DNA of 64,000 nucleotides from Hyalella azteca (Eukaryota; Arthropoda; Malacostraca; Amphipoda; Hyalellidae), in NCBI RefSeq assembly GCF_000764305.2, contig NW_025941525.1, positions 248,001 through 312,000 of the forward strand, written 5' to 3'. Position numbers and translations under genes: made by a program. The notes under the pieces were generated by a model. The model worked only from the letters and a program-made list of their open reading frames with translations, made no database searches and was not told where the DNA came from. This document shows, piece after piece, positions 10,882 through 24,654 of this stretch; the first letter of the stretch is position 1; each line of letters begins with the position of its first letter.

Positions 10882-13254
10882 CGGTCTATTACCGAAGAGA
10901 AGAAAGACTCTCTAAGAAAAGAAATACATTCATTTTTCTGGGGTGATGGACAGTCAATGAGATTGTAAAGCTAACGATAGGGACTGAAAAATTTGCCGCT
11001 CATTTAAAATCCGACGCAATTTTTCTTATTGATGATGGCGAGTGATTTTTAAACCTTTTTTGCAGGAGTTTAAACCCTCGTAGGCAGTTTGAAGACAAAA
11101 CGATGTATCTTTTTTATCGAAAAATTGTTCAGGTCAACAGATCCATGTCGAAAAAATTAATTTAATTTAATTAATTGTTAATTAATTTAATTAAAATTTA
11201 ATTAATTAACAATTTTTTCAATGGTTGAAATTTTATCTGTGTGTCTCTCTGTATGTTGTTGCTTAAGTTTAACATTTCTTGGAAAGTTTCTCAGTGGAGC
11301 AGTAACCCCAAACGTGGCTTTAATTCGTTGCCGTTCCGGAAGAATCCGCAAGCCCAACAACCTTTAGGAATTTATCGGCCACTGAAGACTCCTGAAGAAG
11401 TTAAGAACTCGAGCGGTCTTGATCTAAATGGTTTTGTGGGGATGAAAGTCTGCCGAAGGTCTTAGGAGGCAAACCGAACTGAAACCCACCAACTACCGAG
11501 TTAAGGAAGAGGCTGCGTTCGTGGTAAAGTAATTCATTTATGCTCACACTTTAACTCGATGTTGTGGCGCTCACGCTGCAGCAGTTTACACGTGGCAGCC
11601 ACCTTACAAAAGTCGTTTATGATCGTAAAGTTTTAGTAGCACGCGTCTTTTTAAGGACAAAAACAATACACTGGTAATTTCTGACCGTAAACTCTGACGC
11701 TTTACACACGATACAGTGTAAACCAGACTTCCTTATTCGACTTCGACTACTCGACTAACTGTGATATACAGTATGCTACCTAATGAAACGTATTTCTACC
11801 TAAAACCATTAATGTTGTTCATAGGCATAACTATTAATTAAAAGAAAATAATTTCAAAAAGTTAAGAAAATTAAAGATGAGCTAATCAAAATTCAGAAAT
11901 GCAAAGAAAAATACGGATTCAAACAAACAAGTAAATATTATAAGGCATGACGATCATAATGATGTATGAGAATTACCTTAAAAAGTTACTGAAACAATTT
12001 ACTTCGACTTGTTTGAGAAGATTCCTGGTATAAATGATAATAATTGAACCTAATTTCTGTTAAGATTTCATAAGAACACAAACTTGGAAAAGATATAATT
12101 ATTGAATATCAAAGATGAAATGAGAAAATAATAACTTACTTCATCAAATGAATCACTATCACCAGAGGTAAAAAGAAATTCGATCTAGAAGCAGTATTCA
12201 AATAATCTGTATATTGCTCATAGAGCCAGGTACGAGTACTAACAACTTTTTTCGACAATTTCGTGTATATTATTGTATCACTATTTTTTCAGCATCGCAT
12301 GAATTCAAATTTACTGCAAGGTTTCGGTCACAATTAAGAGGGAATCAAGTCGTAAAGTCCCTGGTCTCTCCCCTCGCTCAAGCTCGGGATGCGTCTTTAA
12401 AGACCTGCTAGGAGAACGCTACTGCCGCATAGCACGCTATGTTATGGCCCACAGAGTCAGGCATTAATCAACTCGTCCGACGCTACGTACACGATCGCTG
12501 GATCACTGAATATTGGGTAGAGAAATTAGGCTAAAAACTCATTTCAAAATAAATTTTATTTATTGTTGACGTGCGAACTTGCGTAACTAAGCAATTATTG
12601 TGATATTTGTCTCGCTTGAAAGAAATTGTATCTGTTTAATTTGAATCTCGGAACAGGATGTAATTCAAGATCACGTTAAAGATTTTCATTTGGTTAGCAT
12701 GTATACACTTTTAAAAGCATTTATAGAGATGCGTTACCTAAGCGTCATAGAATTATATTGTATTTGATGTGCCAGAAGCATAGCCTTGTCCCAACAGCAA
12801 CGCTAATTTTGGCCTATCAATGACTGACATTTACAGTGGCTGAATAATTATCCACATGAACAGTTAATGTGTGAATAATGTACGCACAAACTGCAATGCA
12901 TGCTTGAATGTCACTCAAATGCCAGCCATGACATGAGGCCTTTTGTACCATTGCTTGCATGAATCATTAAAAAAAATATTAAGAAACGCTTAAGATTAAC
13001 GATTTGCTTACAATGCAATTGCCTTTTATTTGCACAACGTTACACAATCATGAATTAACATTTAATACAATTAGCCTCCGGAATAAAATACGTTGTAAGT
13101 ATCGTACAGTGAGAGAGCGTAAATGATACTTATCTCAAAACTCAATGCTATATCTCGAAGTGCAATATAATGCAATTGATAGTTCGGTTCATTTGTTATT
13201 CATAAAACTAAAATGAACCGCTTACCAACAATTATTATCTGCAGCTTTTTGGCC
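10882..13254. other. Unique DNA with an A/T palindrome, no gene
   Basis: Apart from the A/T palindrome at 11173-11214 nothing structured was found. The open frames at 11241-11465 and 12214-12411 are short, have no motif I know, and are probably chance. A G+C-richer patch at 12350-12500 has no recognisable content. Confidence 0.55.
11173..11214. repeat. A/T-only inverted repeat, 15-bp arms
   Basis: The arm aattgttaattaatt (11173-11187) is matched exactly in inverse by aattaattaacaatt (11200-11214), with a 12-nt loop, inside a tract (11153-11216) made almost only of A and T. Such tracts can arise by chance at this composition, so function is not implied. Confidence 0.7.
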
Positions 13255-13845
13255 CTAAATAATCTCAACATTAACAGTGAGATTCTTAGATGAAAAAGTA
13301 ATGGAATTTTCCACACAGAAATTGAAATCATCGACACCTGCATTCCTAAACATGGAAAAACTAGATGGGAACGTTTTAAGAGAAAAAAAACAAAATGGCA
13401 ACAATTTTAGATGTTGTTCTCTGCCTACTGCGCAGATCGCTTCACGTATTGTTTCGTGATATCGACGGCTACTGGGACATAAGCAGGTATTCCCAGCCAA
13501 GCCCGTGAGCCTACTCAGGCTAGAATTTTTTCGCAACGAGGTTTTTTTGCACAGAGCGCTCAATACGCATCGGAAAAGGTGCAAGTGATTGTCTGTCATA
13601 AAGAAGAGCAAATTCTGGCGTATTTGCGAGGCAAACACGGTAGGTAATAGCAAACACATCCTCTCACGATTCGCTGAAGACGAAGTGTGCTTGCTCGGTC
13701 GTGTCGTGTGTTTCAGAGTTTTAGGATGTGACACTTTATACGACAAAAGTATCTGAAAAATCACACAAGTGAAAAATTTTTCATGAGGTGATAAAAAAGG
13801 TAATGAGACGGATGTGGCTAAGGTGAATGGGTGATCAAAATTCAA
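13255..13845 (-). other. Longest open frame in the window (196 codons), unrecognised
   Basis: The minus strand is open for 196 codons, clearly longer than other frames here. My rough estimate from stop-codon frequency at this composition gives well below one such frame expected by chance in 64 kb. The product is rich in Ser, Phe and Leu; I see no domain, signal peptide or repeat that I can name. A shorter frame (13277-13459, plus) overlaps it. There is no recognised neighbour gene. It may be an exon, a decayed gene, or chance in a locally G+C-richer stretch (13420-13700). Confidence 0.2.
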
Positions 13846-16800
13846 AATGTTCGATTAAAAATTCAAAAGTACAAAGGATCACTCTGAACCTTCATATGAA
13901 TACTTCAAATATTTCTGTTTAATTTAAAGATTGAGCGACTAAAATCCACAGAACACAACACACCTTCGATTCTTCAGAGTATCCGGGCAGGAAGAAATTT
14001 TTCCAAGCTGTCTATTGCAGACGGAGGAGAACAATTTTGAATTCGGCAAAAAGTGCACTTTGCCTCTCAGTGGAGCGAGAAGAAGCTTATTTCGCCGCGG
14101 CTGAAATATCGCAGCGTTCGTTCATAACAAAGCGCTGTACTGGGCCTCGCTGCAGTGCTGAGGAGGCCTTGGTACGTCGACCTAGCATAACGAGCCTAAC
14201 CAAATAAACACTCTTCACAAACGGCCTAGTAAACTTTCACGGACCGAGATTCCGGCAATGGAAACACAAAACTTTGAAAATATGAATCACCTAAGGTACA
14301 ACACGAGACATATTTTAATTAGAAGTCATTGAAGGCAAACTTACACGTTGAAGATGGAAAACATATTTATAATATTTATTACGTCCATCATTATGTAAAC
14401 TCTAGAACAGATCTTCATAAACAACCCAAAATGATATTATCAATATTTCCTCATTTCAGTTTCCAGAATTTTTTACAATAAAAGCAAGACGCATGCAATC
14501 TATCACATTTCAAATTTTTAAACTTCTAAGTGCTGTGGAAGTCACGTATGCTTGGCGGTAGATCTTTTCAACTGATAAGTTCCTATTTTCCCACGCAGCA
14601 CTGAAAGATTGAACCCGAAAAACTCGCTCTATAGATCGCACGAGAACGTTTCTTGGTGGTGAACTTAAAATTTAGCTGCCTAGGGCCATACTTTCAAAAT
14701 TCGCCAAGTGAACGTAAGTACTTACGCTCTATTTTCTTGTCTATGATTGGTGGATTTTGCTTGAAAGGACGTCAAAGATTGGCTAATGAAGTGAGTTATT
14801 TCGAACGGTTTGATTTCGTTTCCGAAAATTACTGCTGGATAAAAAGTGAAATGTGCCGCAAAATATATTTCAGGATTTTTTGTCAATATTTCGCCTACTC
14901 TTGCTAGTTTTTTCATCGAATTTAGGTTGCATTTTCTATTTCTCACGGGACTTTTTTTAAGCGGTATTCCGTAGGCGCTATTTAAAATTTCCAGGGATAA
15001 ATATTATTGAAGAAGTTAATTTTTTTGTTTCAACGCCCTAGAACGTCGATCATTACATTTAACGTCAACGCTCTCAGGTGCCGGAAATCAAGGCTGAAAA
15101 TTTTGCCGACTCAGCAAGGCTATAAAACGTCAGTAAAAATATCTGGAGCTTCTAATAAGAAATAGCTGAGCGATTATTGGTTGGTTGTATCCAACCAAAC
15201 GTTCCAGCGGCTTGCAGGTGTTGAACTCTGAAGTTATCGAAGGGTCTGAGTTCGAAAAGATTATTAATATACCTTTACAAAAACATAAACAGATAATATT
15301 ACAATCAATAACAAAGAAATAAAATTTACTGATTTCAATTATTGTTCATATTGAAATTCATCAGTTGCAGTTACCTCCTTGGAAAATTTTATGCCTATTA
15401 TTTCAAGATCTGCACGTGGCGTCCAGTTGAAAAAATTTTTTGAGAGTTTCTTCTTTTAGGTTTTCATCAAACGATTGAAATTATCTAGCTTGAGGATTTT
15501 TTTCCAACATTGATTGCTGGATTTATGTATATATCAAGTTATGATCAACTTCTGATACTGTTAGGAACTGAAAAAGTAAATGAAATGGCGATGAGCTCCT
15601 CTGTTTATTAACTTCTTCCGCGCTCTCCGGGGAAAGGGAAAATTTTTAATTACTTTTTTATAAACTTCTATAAACAATTAATTTTTAAGCCTGACTAGGA
15701 AAATCGGCAAGTAAAAATCTAATTTTGAAATAAAGTACTGTTTCCAAGAGCATGATTCTTACAACAAACTCTGCAAAATCGATTTCACAAGGAAAGAAAT
15801 GATTATGAGAATTTCGACAACTCTTCGTTTTAAAGAACAATATGCATGTGTCGAGCTGACAGATCACCTATCACTGTTCGATAAGAACGAATTTGGTCGA
15901 ACCAAAAGTTTAGTGATTGAATTTGCAATTTATCTCACCAAGAGGCGCTATATTTGCATATTGATTGCAACGTAAATAAACTCCGTGCGCACACCATAGA
16001 AAACTCCTATGAGTGATCAGTCACAAATTGACAACAGTGCAGAAATTTACTGGTTGATTTTCGTTCATTTAAATTGTGCTATTCATCGAGAGAAATTAAC
16101 TCTAAAAAACAAGAAAGCTGAATAATGCAGACTGCACTAAGAGAAAGGGTATTTACACACGATATTAAACGATATATACAAAAATGAAATTTTCATCAGT
16201 AATTGACAGCTGTGCGTTATCAAAATTTATTACCAAAATTATTATTAAGTTATAAAAACAGTCAATTAGTTTCCCCTTACATGGATAACTTCCCCTAACA
16301 ATCTCCTCTTGTTATGGAATAGTTATTAGTACCCCAATCTGTAATCTTTTATTCTCAGAAATAATTGCATAAGTTCGTTCGTGGAGCTTCTGACAGCAAC
16401 ATCATGTTTCAATGGAGTTTCTAATTGAAATTTCTTTAGTGAAAGTATAAGCAGTTTATAATAACTATCCTCACCAGCACTCATTAACACAAGACTTTGA
16501 GTAAATGACCAAACTTTTTAACTCCGGCTGTGCTCCAACTTTGTGACTGTCGTCAATATAATTATTTATTAGGCCATTTTGTATTGATAATCATTTTATT
16601 GAGTAAAATTGTAGCCGTGAGTGAATTTTAAGTAGTTTGAGTATATAATTAGAACACGCAACCAAATGTAATTAATTAAAAAATTAAGAAAATTCAATTT
16701 GCAGGATTCATTAAAAGTCGATCTTTAAGGTCTTTATAAAGGTCGTGACTAGCTTTTAATACCAACAGAAATTATTTAGTGAAAATAGGAAAATTCCATC

Positions 16801-19800
16801 AATTAATTGATTTTACTCAGTTAGTTATTCCATCTCGCCCGAATTCGCGACTTTTTTGGAGAAATTTATTGTGAAAACATAAAGTTTTCGGTGTCAAGTC
16901 CGATAAAATCTATGTAAACACGAAGTAATTTTGCATTTTCAGTTCAAGATTTGTTTCTGAGAATTGAAGCCAATTAACTTTAAAAAAACTGTTTTAGTCC
17001 AGTTCAGAACCTTGTAAAAGTTTGCCAAAACGTAAAGATATCAGAAAAACAATTAATAATGAAACATCTTAACAAAACATTAGTAAAGAATATCTTGCGG
17101 TCATAAAATTGACAATATTTTTTTCTAGAATGTTCTTCTTCTTATGAATGTTCTTCTTTGGGTGCCCAAGTCAGTGCTTCTCAAATGTTAAACAAATAAT
17201 GCATGTTTCTAATTTGCGAGTGCGACCGATATAAAATATATCGAGTGATTTCTGCCAAAGTTAATCAAATTATATATCCTGTATCTAGTACAAACTGCGC
17301 GAAAGTAAATGAGGAATAATATTACGTTAAAAGCGTGAAATATTTTTGCCACTCCAGAATATTTTGAAGATAAAAACACGGATTAATTGTAGGCAAACAA
17401 GATAAAAATATAACTTCCAGGCCTCATGCCATCTGATATGAAGGATCTGATAACCAAAAGTTCGATTCGAAGTGCACTTCATAACGCAAAAATCTATTTC
17501 AAAGAAACATTGAACGAAAAACTTTCGCCGCAGCCTGTTTCGTTGTACATAGTATATCTGAGTTCTAAGAACTCTCCACCTGGCGCGGCCTTTTATTCTT
17601 TCAAATTTAATGAGGAACCCGAAGGCCTCGTTAATTTTGGCCGAGCCTTTTATCGTATTTGAAGATGACATAGAAGTCAAGCGTATTAGCTTCGTTACGC
17701 ATTATAGAAATGCCAACATTTGGACTTTGATGCTCGACTCTCACTGAATATATTTCACGTAAAACTTAGATCTTCCTTTTACGATGAAAGGAAGAATCGC
17801 CCATGAAATTCGAATCATACTATTCCTGAAATAGCATATGAGAACTCAAATAAGACGGAATCCGCCTGTAAATCGAACTGTCAATGTTGCACCGATAGAT
17901 CTTGTCAATACGGTGCATCTTTATAGCGAAGTTTACCGCTTTACAGTTCTTATCGACTTTAAATTTTAAATCGACATTTCACAGCTCATTTAGATTATAT
18001 TTTGTACGAAAGTACCCGTTCTGGTATATGGAGAAATTCACTAAATTTAAATATCTGTTGACTCAAGGCTCAATTTTTTTCTACTTCCCGAGTGGGAAAA
18101 CTCAGGGAAAGCGATACGACTTACTCAGCTCCTCAAAAACTACAACGAAGGCTGTGTATTCACTAGTTTAAGTTTCGTCTCAAATTTGTCCAGTATTATC
18201 GATTTTACGAACGTTATCATCCAGTGATTTAGTAATTTCGATTTTTATAATTTTTTATAATCAGTTCGAATCCAATGTTTCTGAAATAGTGATTCCAATT
18301 TTCACAATTTTCATTCATCTTCAAATGGTTTCCACCCAACAAAGTTTTCGGATGTAAACTGTCTAGTGTCAAAATGTTTGCTTAACCTAATACTCAAAAA
18401 CCTTTATTTTAATCAGCTGGTGTAAAGGCCAATGCCAAGTGTTGCTGCTTGAAAGCAATAAAAAAGTGCACAAATAACTTAAAATGTTCGGATGATGGTA
18501 AAAAAAAAGAATGATAGCTTGAGAGTGAAGAATAATACAGCGAGCGAAAGCGTCAATAATTGAGGGAACAATTTTCCTGTCCAAAAGAATACATGAAGAA
18601 TTATTTATTTATTTTCAAAGGCCTAGGGGCGTTCTAGGTAACAGTATATTAACCGTGTCATAATTGAGCTAATACAAGAAATAATTGGAAGGAATCATTA
18701 TCCGTGTATTGATGACACAAGATCACTCAAGAATATTTTTAGTTCGTATATAGGATCTGATTGGCGGGAAGTATCAAGAAGCGAGCGAATGGAATAAGAC
18801 GTTGTAATGAACCTAAAAGTCTTGTAGGTCTCAAACAAAGGTTGGCTATAATGTAGATTTATTCAACTAAATTATCACCTGAAAAGAGAAGACGTACAAA
18901 AATAACACCAGCATGTTCCTAACACTATACACTGAAATTTATAGGCAAATTTCACATCAGACGTAGCATCATATTTAACTCTATTCTAACATAATGTTCG
19001 ATCATTGAGAGGTAACATCGAGAAATATTTACACTCTTAAATGTCTATAAGAATGTGAAAGCAACAAGAAACATGAGAACGTGGATCAGATGTGAAGGAA
19101 TAACGTACGAGATAACAGTGCACGGTAGTCAATTAAATTAAAATAACAAAGAAAAATCGTAGCAGCTAGAAAAGGACGAGTGATGTGGGAGATGCGGTGT
19201 GCAGCAATCAGCGACTCTAATTACGCCAATACGCAAGTAAAACATTGCTGGTAAAGTTCCCTACGCTTGGTTTACTTACTGCACTTCTGCAGCTGTCTTT
19301 TATTACGAGGAATGAACTCAATGCAGTCGCTTCCTACTGCTGTAACCTGCACAATTTTTGCGTCAGTACTAAAAAATTATTCATATAAATGTTATTTCAG
19401 AAAATATATTTTTGTATATTAAGCTCATATTCAAACTTCGTATGCATTGCAGAATTTTTACAGCTTATGTATGTAGTTGAAAAAAACAACATGCAAAATT
19501 AATTTGAATGAACTTGGAGATAAACGCCAAGTGAACTTTGTTAAAGAAATTTATATAGATTATTTAATATTTTTGTACCGCTGAATAATACATTGATCAA
19601 CTTTATATATTTTGTTGTAGATGTGTGAAGTATTTCTACTACGTACACAAAAAAACATAGTCTAATTTTGATACGTATTCACCCACTTAACTCAAAAATC
19701 ACGCATCACCGACTTAGCCGAGAGAAAATCCCATTTTTCATCGACTCGATTTCCAAAAAAAAAATAAAAAGGCAGCAAAGCTGCAATCATCCCGACAACA

Positions 19801-21948
19801 ACGCATGCATGGCATGATAAACGAGTTTAATCTGATCTCGACTCCGGGTGAGCCATGCATTAGCCATTAATTTATACTGAGATTTTCCCAGCGAACATGG
19901 AAGCTTTCTAATTAGAAGTCTTGAGGCATTCCAGTGATACTAGGGGGATTTTCAACTCTTTGGACGCGTTACCAACGACTGCCATCGAAGTCAAATATTA
20001 TGCTAAAATTATATGAGATAGCATTGTTATTGGAACCGTGCGTTGAGAGATTACACTTCATGTAGAAATGAAGTATCCACCATTAGAAATATATTACGTT
20101 TGATTTAGAGTTTTAGTTGAGTCCCTACATTGCTAATTACACAGGAATCAATGTATATAGAAATAAAGTGCACAGCTGCAGTTATTTCGGTGGTGCGTGC
20201 AGTTGAAGGCTCCTAATAAGATTAACGGGACCGTAAATAATATCACAGAAGCCCAAAAAATTCTTACCAAGCTTTTACATCAAACACCATTTCATGTTTG
20301 CCTGCGATAATATTTACTAATGTACATCCTTGGCTATGTGTAGAACAAATCTCATGAATATTTTAACCATCAATCAACTTGCGCCAATTAAATTGCTAGT
20401 TTTAGCTTGACGGCACTGCCGATCACCATGCCTCCGTCGAAATAGCTGCCGTTTAATTTTTTTATGGAACACATGTAAGCATTAAATCACTCGGATGTTT
20501 CCAATCAAAAGAAACTCCCGTTAAAAAAACTGCATCGGCCAATATTCCGGGCATCGGCTGCGCGAAACACGTACCGTCGAAGTCGTTTGGAAGCACGATT
20601 TGCTAACGGAGGTAGCAGTCCGCTACATTTGAATGAGTTTGTCGTCACATAACCTGACTCCCGACCAACGTGAGCAGGACTGTATAGAAGCATAGGATAC
20701 GAATTCCTTATTCAGGGACCAATGAGTTCAGGTAAACACAAAACATTAGCAATACACCGATACATTTTTAACCTCAGAATGAAACAATTCGATGACTGCG
20801 TTCACGATCTCACAAACACGCTATACATATATTCCTAATCTTGAGAAATAATTCATTTAACCGAAAATGTGTCAGTTTGCAAATAATAAGCCAATGGACT
20901 CATCGCGTGGCAATGAAGCAAGTCAATATTGAATTTTACTGAGAAATATCTGCATGGCAGTAAAACATTGAGGTTGAATAATTGTTCATGAGAGCCTAGA
21001 AATGATAATAGCAACTGAAAATCAGGTCAGCAGCATTCAAATATTCAAACGCAGACATGACACATGATAGTATTTGGTCGATCGCTCCAGAAGAAAGTGA
21101 GAGAGAAGGAAACTGAAAATGATTTATATCAAGCAATATAAGTGTTTGAAGAAGCGATGGTCGGAAGTGGAGTGATATTGATATTTCAGCAAATACTAAA
21201 ATATGAAAATCATCTATAAAGGACGGGTCTGTCGATAAGATATTATTGGTATTTTAGTATCATATACGTAGCTCCTCTAACGTTCTATGAATTCGGAGGG
21301 CAATTTATTTATAATGGATAGAAATTGCGGGGCTAAAGAAATCCAAAATAAAATCTGTCATCAATATTGGAACGAAAATCTCCTGACAGTTCAAACGGTG
21401 TTTGTTCGATTCAAATATGGTGTTGGTTCGCCAAGCTTTAGTAATTGTGGATCGAGAGCCATGAAATACTTTTGTTTGATGTCAATAGTTCGAATCGTTC
21501 ATTAATCGTTATAGCCGCTCCAAAATTTGAGGCCGTCAATTCAAATTCCGTTCTAAATGGAAAGGTTGCGGCCACTCTGTTTTTGACAACGCAGAATGGC
21601 GTAAATAACATAGCTTTATCCGCGAGTCCATCACGAAATCTGGTCTGTATTCTGATCAAGGCAGATTCCATTAGTGACCTGCTGTACCTTGCAGTCAATC
21701 GAACTCGAAAATTATTCTCATTGACATTATAGCGGAGCTTGTCTACAGCAGATGCTAGCTATCAAAACGTAAGCAATAACTGGCTATCGAATCAATTCAT
21801 TTGCAGCGAAATATGCGCATTTTTATTTCAGGTCATACCACATTTTTGTGGTGTTTTTTTCTGGAATATTCTCTCATAGAATGAAGTCGATTGTTGAATG
21901 TAAGGGACTAGATTGGACGGTCAGTAGTGAGAAATGTAATGGTTAAGG
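13846..21948. other. Long unique region, no gene recognised
   Basis: This 8-kb stretch holds only short open frames without recognisable motifs (for example 17327-17680 minus and 21445-21732 plus, each overlapped by a frame on the other strand). A G+C-richer patch at 14085-14175 and an 8-bp stem at 15177-15198 are the only local peculiarities. No mobile element, RNA gene or tandem array was seen. It ends at the target duplication of hAT copy 1. Confidence 0.55.
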
Positions 21949-21956
21949 GTCTAAAT
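21949..21956. repeat. 8-bp target site duplication of hAT copy 1
   Basis: GTCTAAAT precedes the element and is repeated exactly at 23566-23573 after it. The perfect match suggests that insertion is not ancient. Confidence 0.93.
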
Positions 21957-23565
21957 CAGTGGTTCCCAAAGTGGGCGATATCGCCCCCCTAGGGGCGGTG
22001 GAAAGATTTTGGGGGGCGGTAAGGGAGAAGAGGGCGGTAGGGGGGCGATAGTCCGAAGTCAATGTCAGAAGTTCGAACGTTTGTTTGACGATTTGTACAC
22101 AACCCGTGCAGCACATGGCTCCCAACGATGGTTTTTTTTTCACCCAGATCTGTTTTTTAATTAACCTCTCCTGGGTTTACGTCTCGGACAAATTAACGGC
22201 CGGACTCGCGGCCGTTCTCACGGCCAATTTCCAAATTCAATGATCAAGGAATATCTCTCAAACTAATGAACTTAACTCGATGAAACTTGGTACACGCATT
22301 CATTAGGACATGACGGTAATGTTTAGCTCGTGAAAATTCTTTGAATTATGATTTTATTTGTTTTTGCCATAGTTATATGGCAATACGGGCCGAAACTCAC
22401 AGTGATCAAGCAATTTCTTCCAAACTACTGAACAGATTCGAACGAAATTTTTAATTTACAGTCCTAACTACCGAACGGTAATGTTTAGCTCGTGATAATT
22501 TTTTCGATTGTGCCTTCTTTCGCGAGTTTTTTTTTTCATTTCTCCTTCATTCGTGATTTAAACAGCAATACGTGATTAAATTCGCAGTAATCAAGAAATT
22601 TCTTCCAAACCACTGAACAGATTTGATCGAAACTTAGTATTTAAATACCTAGCCTCGGCAACGGTGATGTTTAGCTCGTTACAATTTTTTCGTCTTGTTT
22701 TCCTTTGCGAGTTTGCGTAAACGGCTCTTGGTTGGCCCGGCCGGTAGAAAAGCCGGTCGTTCCTCCTATATCTGTACAACTCGCAAACGAAAGCAAAATA
22801 GAAAAATTGTAACGAGCTAAACATCACCGTTGGGAGGTTAGGTATTTATATACACAGTTTCGTTGAAATCTGTTCAGTAGGTAGTTTAGAATAAATTTCT
22901 TGATCGTCGCGAATTAAAGCGACAAATTACCCGGCGATACGGGCCGAATATAAGGAAATGTGAAATCAAGAATGACGGTGCAATGAAAAAAAACACGCAA
23001 ACGAAGTTAAAATCGAAAAAAAATTATAAGCCAAAAAATCACGTTTGGTAGTTAGGAATGTATATTCAAAATTTCGTTCAAATCTGTTCAGTAGTTTGGA
23101 AGAAATTCTTTGATCACTGCGAATTTCGGCTTGTATCGCAATATAACTCACGAATGAAGGTGAAATTTAAAAAAAACTTCACGAGCTAAACATCACCATT
23201 AGGTTCTGATGAATACATGTTCCAAGTTTCATTGAGCTGTGTTCATTAATTTGGGAGATATTACTTGATAATTGAATGTGGAGATTGGTCGTGAGACCGG
23301 CCACGAGGCCGGGCGTAAATTTGCCCGAGATGTCCTAGGTTTCTAGTGCTGAAACAGTTAAAAAAACAGCTGAAAAACATATGGTTCACCAAATAGGGTT
23401 CTATTTGTGAAATGCATATTTGTGTTTAACCTTTCTCTTTTAAAATTGCAGAGTACTAAATATAAAGAAAGGGGGCGTATGGTTTTATATGTGCCAGTGG
23501 GGGGCGCTAGAAATTCACTAGGGAGCCAAAGGGGGCGCCAGCCTGAAAAAGTTTGGGAACCACTG
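21957..23565. mobile_element. Non-autonomous hAT-type transposon, copy 1 (fold-back)
   Basis: The element is 1609 bp. It begins CAGTGGTTCCCAAA and ends with the exact inverse TTTGGGAACCACTG (14-bp terminal inverted repeats). It is flanked by a perfect 8-bp duplication GTCTAAAT at 21949-21956 and 23566-23573. Eight-bp duplications and CAGNG termini are the hallmark of the hAT superfamily. The subterminal zones are strikingly G+C-rich (gggggcg, ggggcgatag), while the interior is A+T-rich and contains no transposase frame. The interior is a large fold-back (see 22190-23330). A second copy lies at 58663-60309 in the same orientation. The open frames inside (22591-22827, 22966-23151 and others) are by-products of the palindrome. 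Confidence 0.93.
22190..23330. repeat. Fold-back core: three tandem units mirrored by three
   Basis: The left arm carries three diverged direct units, anchored on (g/a)atcaag followed by a (g/c/a)aat run at 22242, 22404 and 22589. Each continues into a gaac...cga(a/t)..gaaa segment and a taatgtttagctcgt or gtgatgtttagctcgt box. The right arm repeats the same series in inverse, e.g. aacgagctaaacatcaccg at 22811, and aaatctgttcagtagtttgg near 23080-23099. The symmetry axis is near 22745, beside a ggccggt/gccgg core. Arms are over 500 bp, so a transcript could fold into long double-stranded RNA. Whether it is transcribed cannot be told. Confidence 0.88.
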
Positions 23566-23573
23566 GTCTAAAT

Positions 23574-24654
23574 TAAGCCATTTTAAACAGAGTAAGACCT
23601 TCAAAAGGGTAATTGAGTGTGCAAGCAACCTTCGTGGATGGTATCTAAATCCAATTACCAGGCACGAATCAGGAACCACAGGCATGTCTGGATTATTCAC
23701 CTGTAGTCTGTTGTGGGGGTCGTAAGTCAGCAGGGCCATCAGGAAAGAAGCTACTAACATCGCAGATGCTTATTTTCTGGTAGCCTGGGCTGTGATCAGC
23801 GGTTTTATTTACGTGACTGGTCCCCAATAGAGAGGTCCCTCTTTAGTCACGAGGGTCAATGTCATCAATAAGGTCCATAACACTTATGCTGCTGTCGACA
23901 CGCAAGAGGTGCTCTGTATTATTTCGATGTCGTGACACGCTTACTGCTGAGGGAATGGTCATTGTGACCGATAAAAAACGCATTAAAATCGTATGCCAGC
24001 AAAACGGTACATAAAGCTCTCAAAATGACATAGGAAATAAATGTTTATTAGAGCTTCTATATGCTAAATGAATGATAAGTAAGAACGGATTGAAGTAACA
24101 ACAATCACATAAAATTTCATTGCCGAAACCTAAGTCACTACCCACAAATAGTGATAGGTTTAAGGCAGACTCGAGAAAACCTGAGCATGTGGTTCGAACT
24201 TCAATGCAACTACAATAAGGTTCATACTTCTGTTATTTAGCCACTTCCAACATGTTTTAAACTATTCAATTGTTATCAATTATTTACATTATGAGAAGAT
24301 TTAGCTTCTATTAAAATGTAAATTTAACAACAACACCACCACAACTTAAGAGCAAAAAGCTTTAACAGCGCAGCAAAAAGTCAATTTTTCCAACTTTACC
24401 TGGAAAGTAATTAGACATTAAGCTACACTTCCTCTTATATTATTCTTAACTGCACTTACTGGTTATGCATGATTTAATGATGGTTGCGCAGGTGATGCCA
24501 AGAACCGTTTGCAAAAGCCTCGGAAATGGCTAAAATTATCAAAAAAGGTTTGATTGCTTTTTGCACGTTGCAAGAGAATTGGTAAATAATTTAACTGGAT
24601 GTACGAATTTGGCGAAAAGGTAAAAAATGTCTAAAGAAACAGCGAAAACAAATA
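23574..24654. other. Unique DNA, nothing recognised
   Basis: No gene or repeat is seen apart from a short aac/acc microsatellite near 24329-24345. The frame at 23518-23760 crosses the edge of the hAT element and is not a gene. Confidence 0.6.

Noticed and set aside
21990..22045. G-rich runs as a possible regulatory quadruplex
   Set aside because: The G runs belong to the subterminal zone of the hAT element and recur in copy 2, so they are explained by the transposon.
22591..22827. 78-codon frame (minus) in hAT copy 1
   Set aside because: It crosses the symmetry axis of the fold-back and has no transposase motif. It is a by-product of the palindrome.
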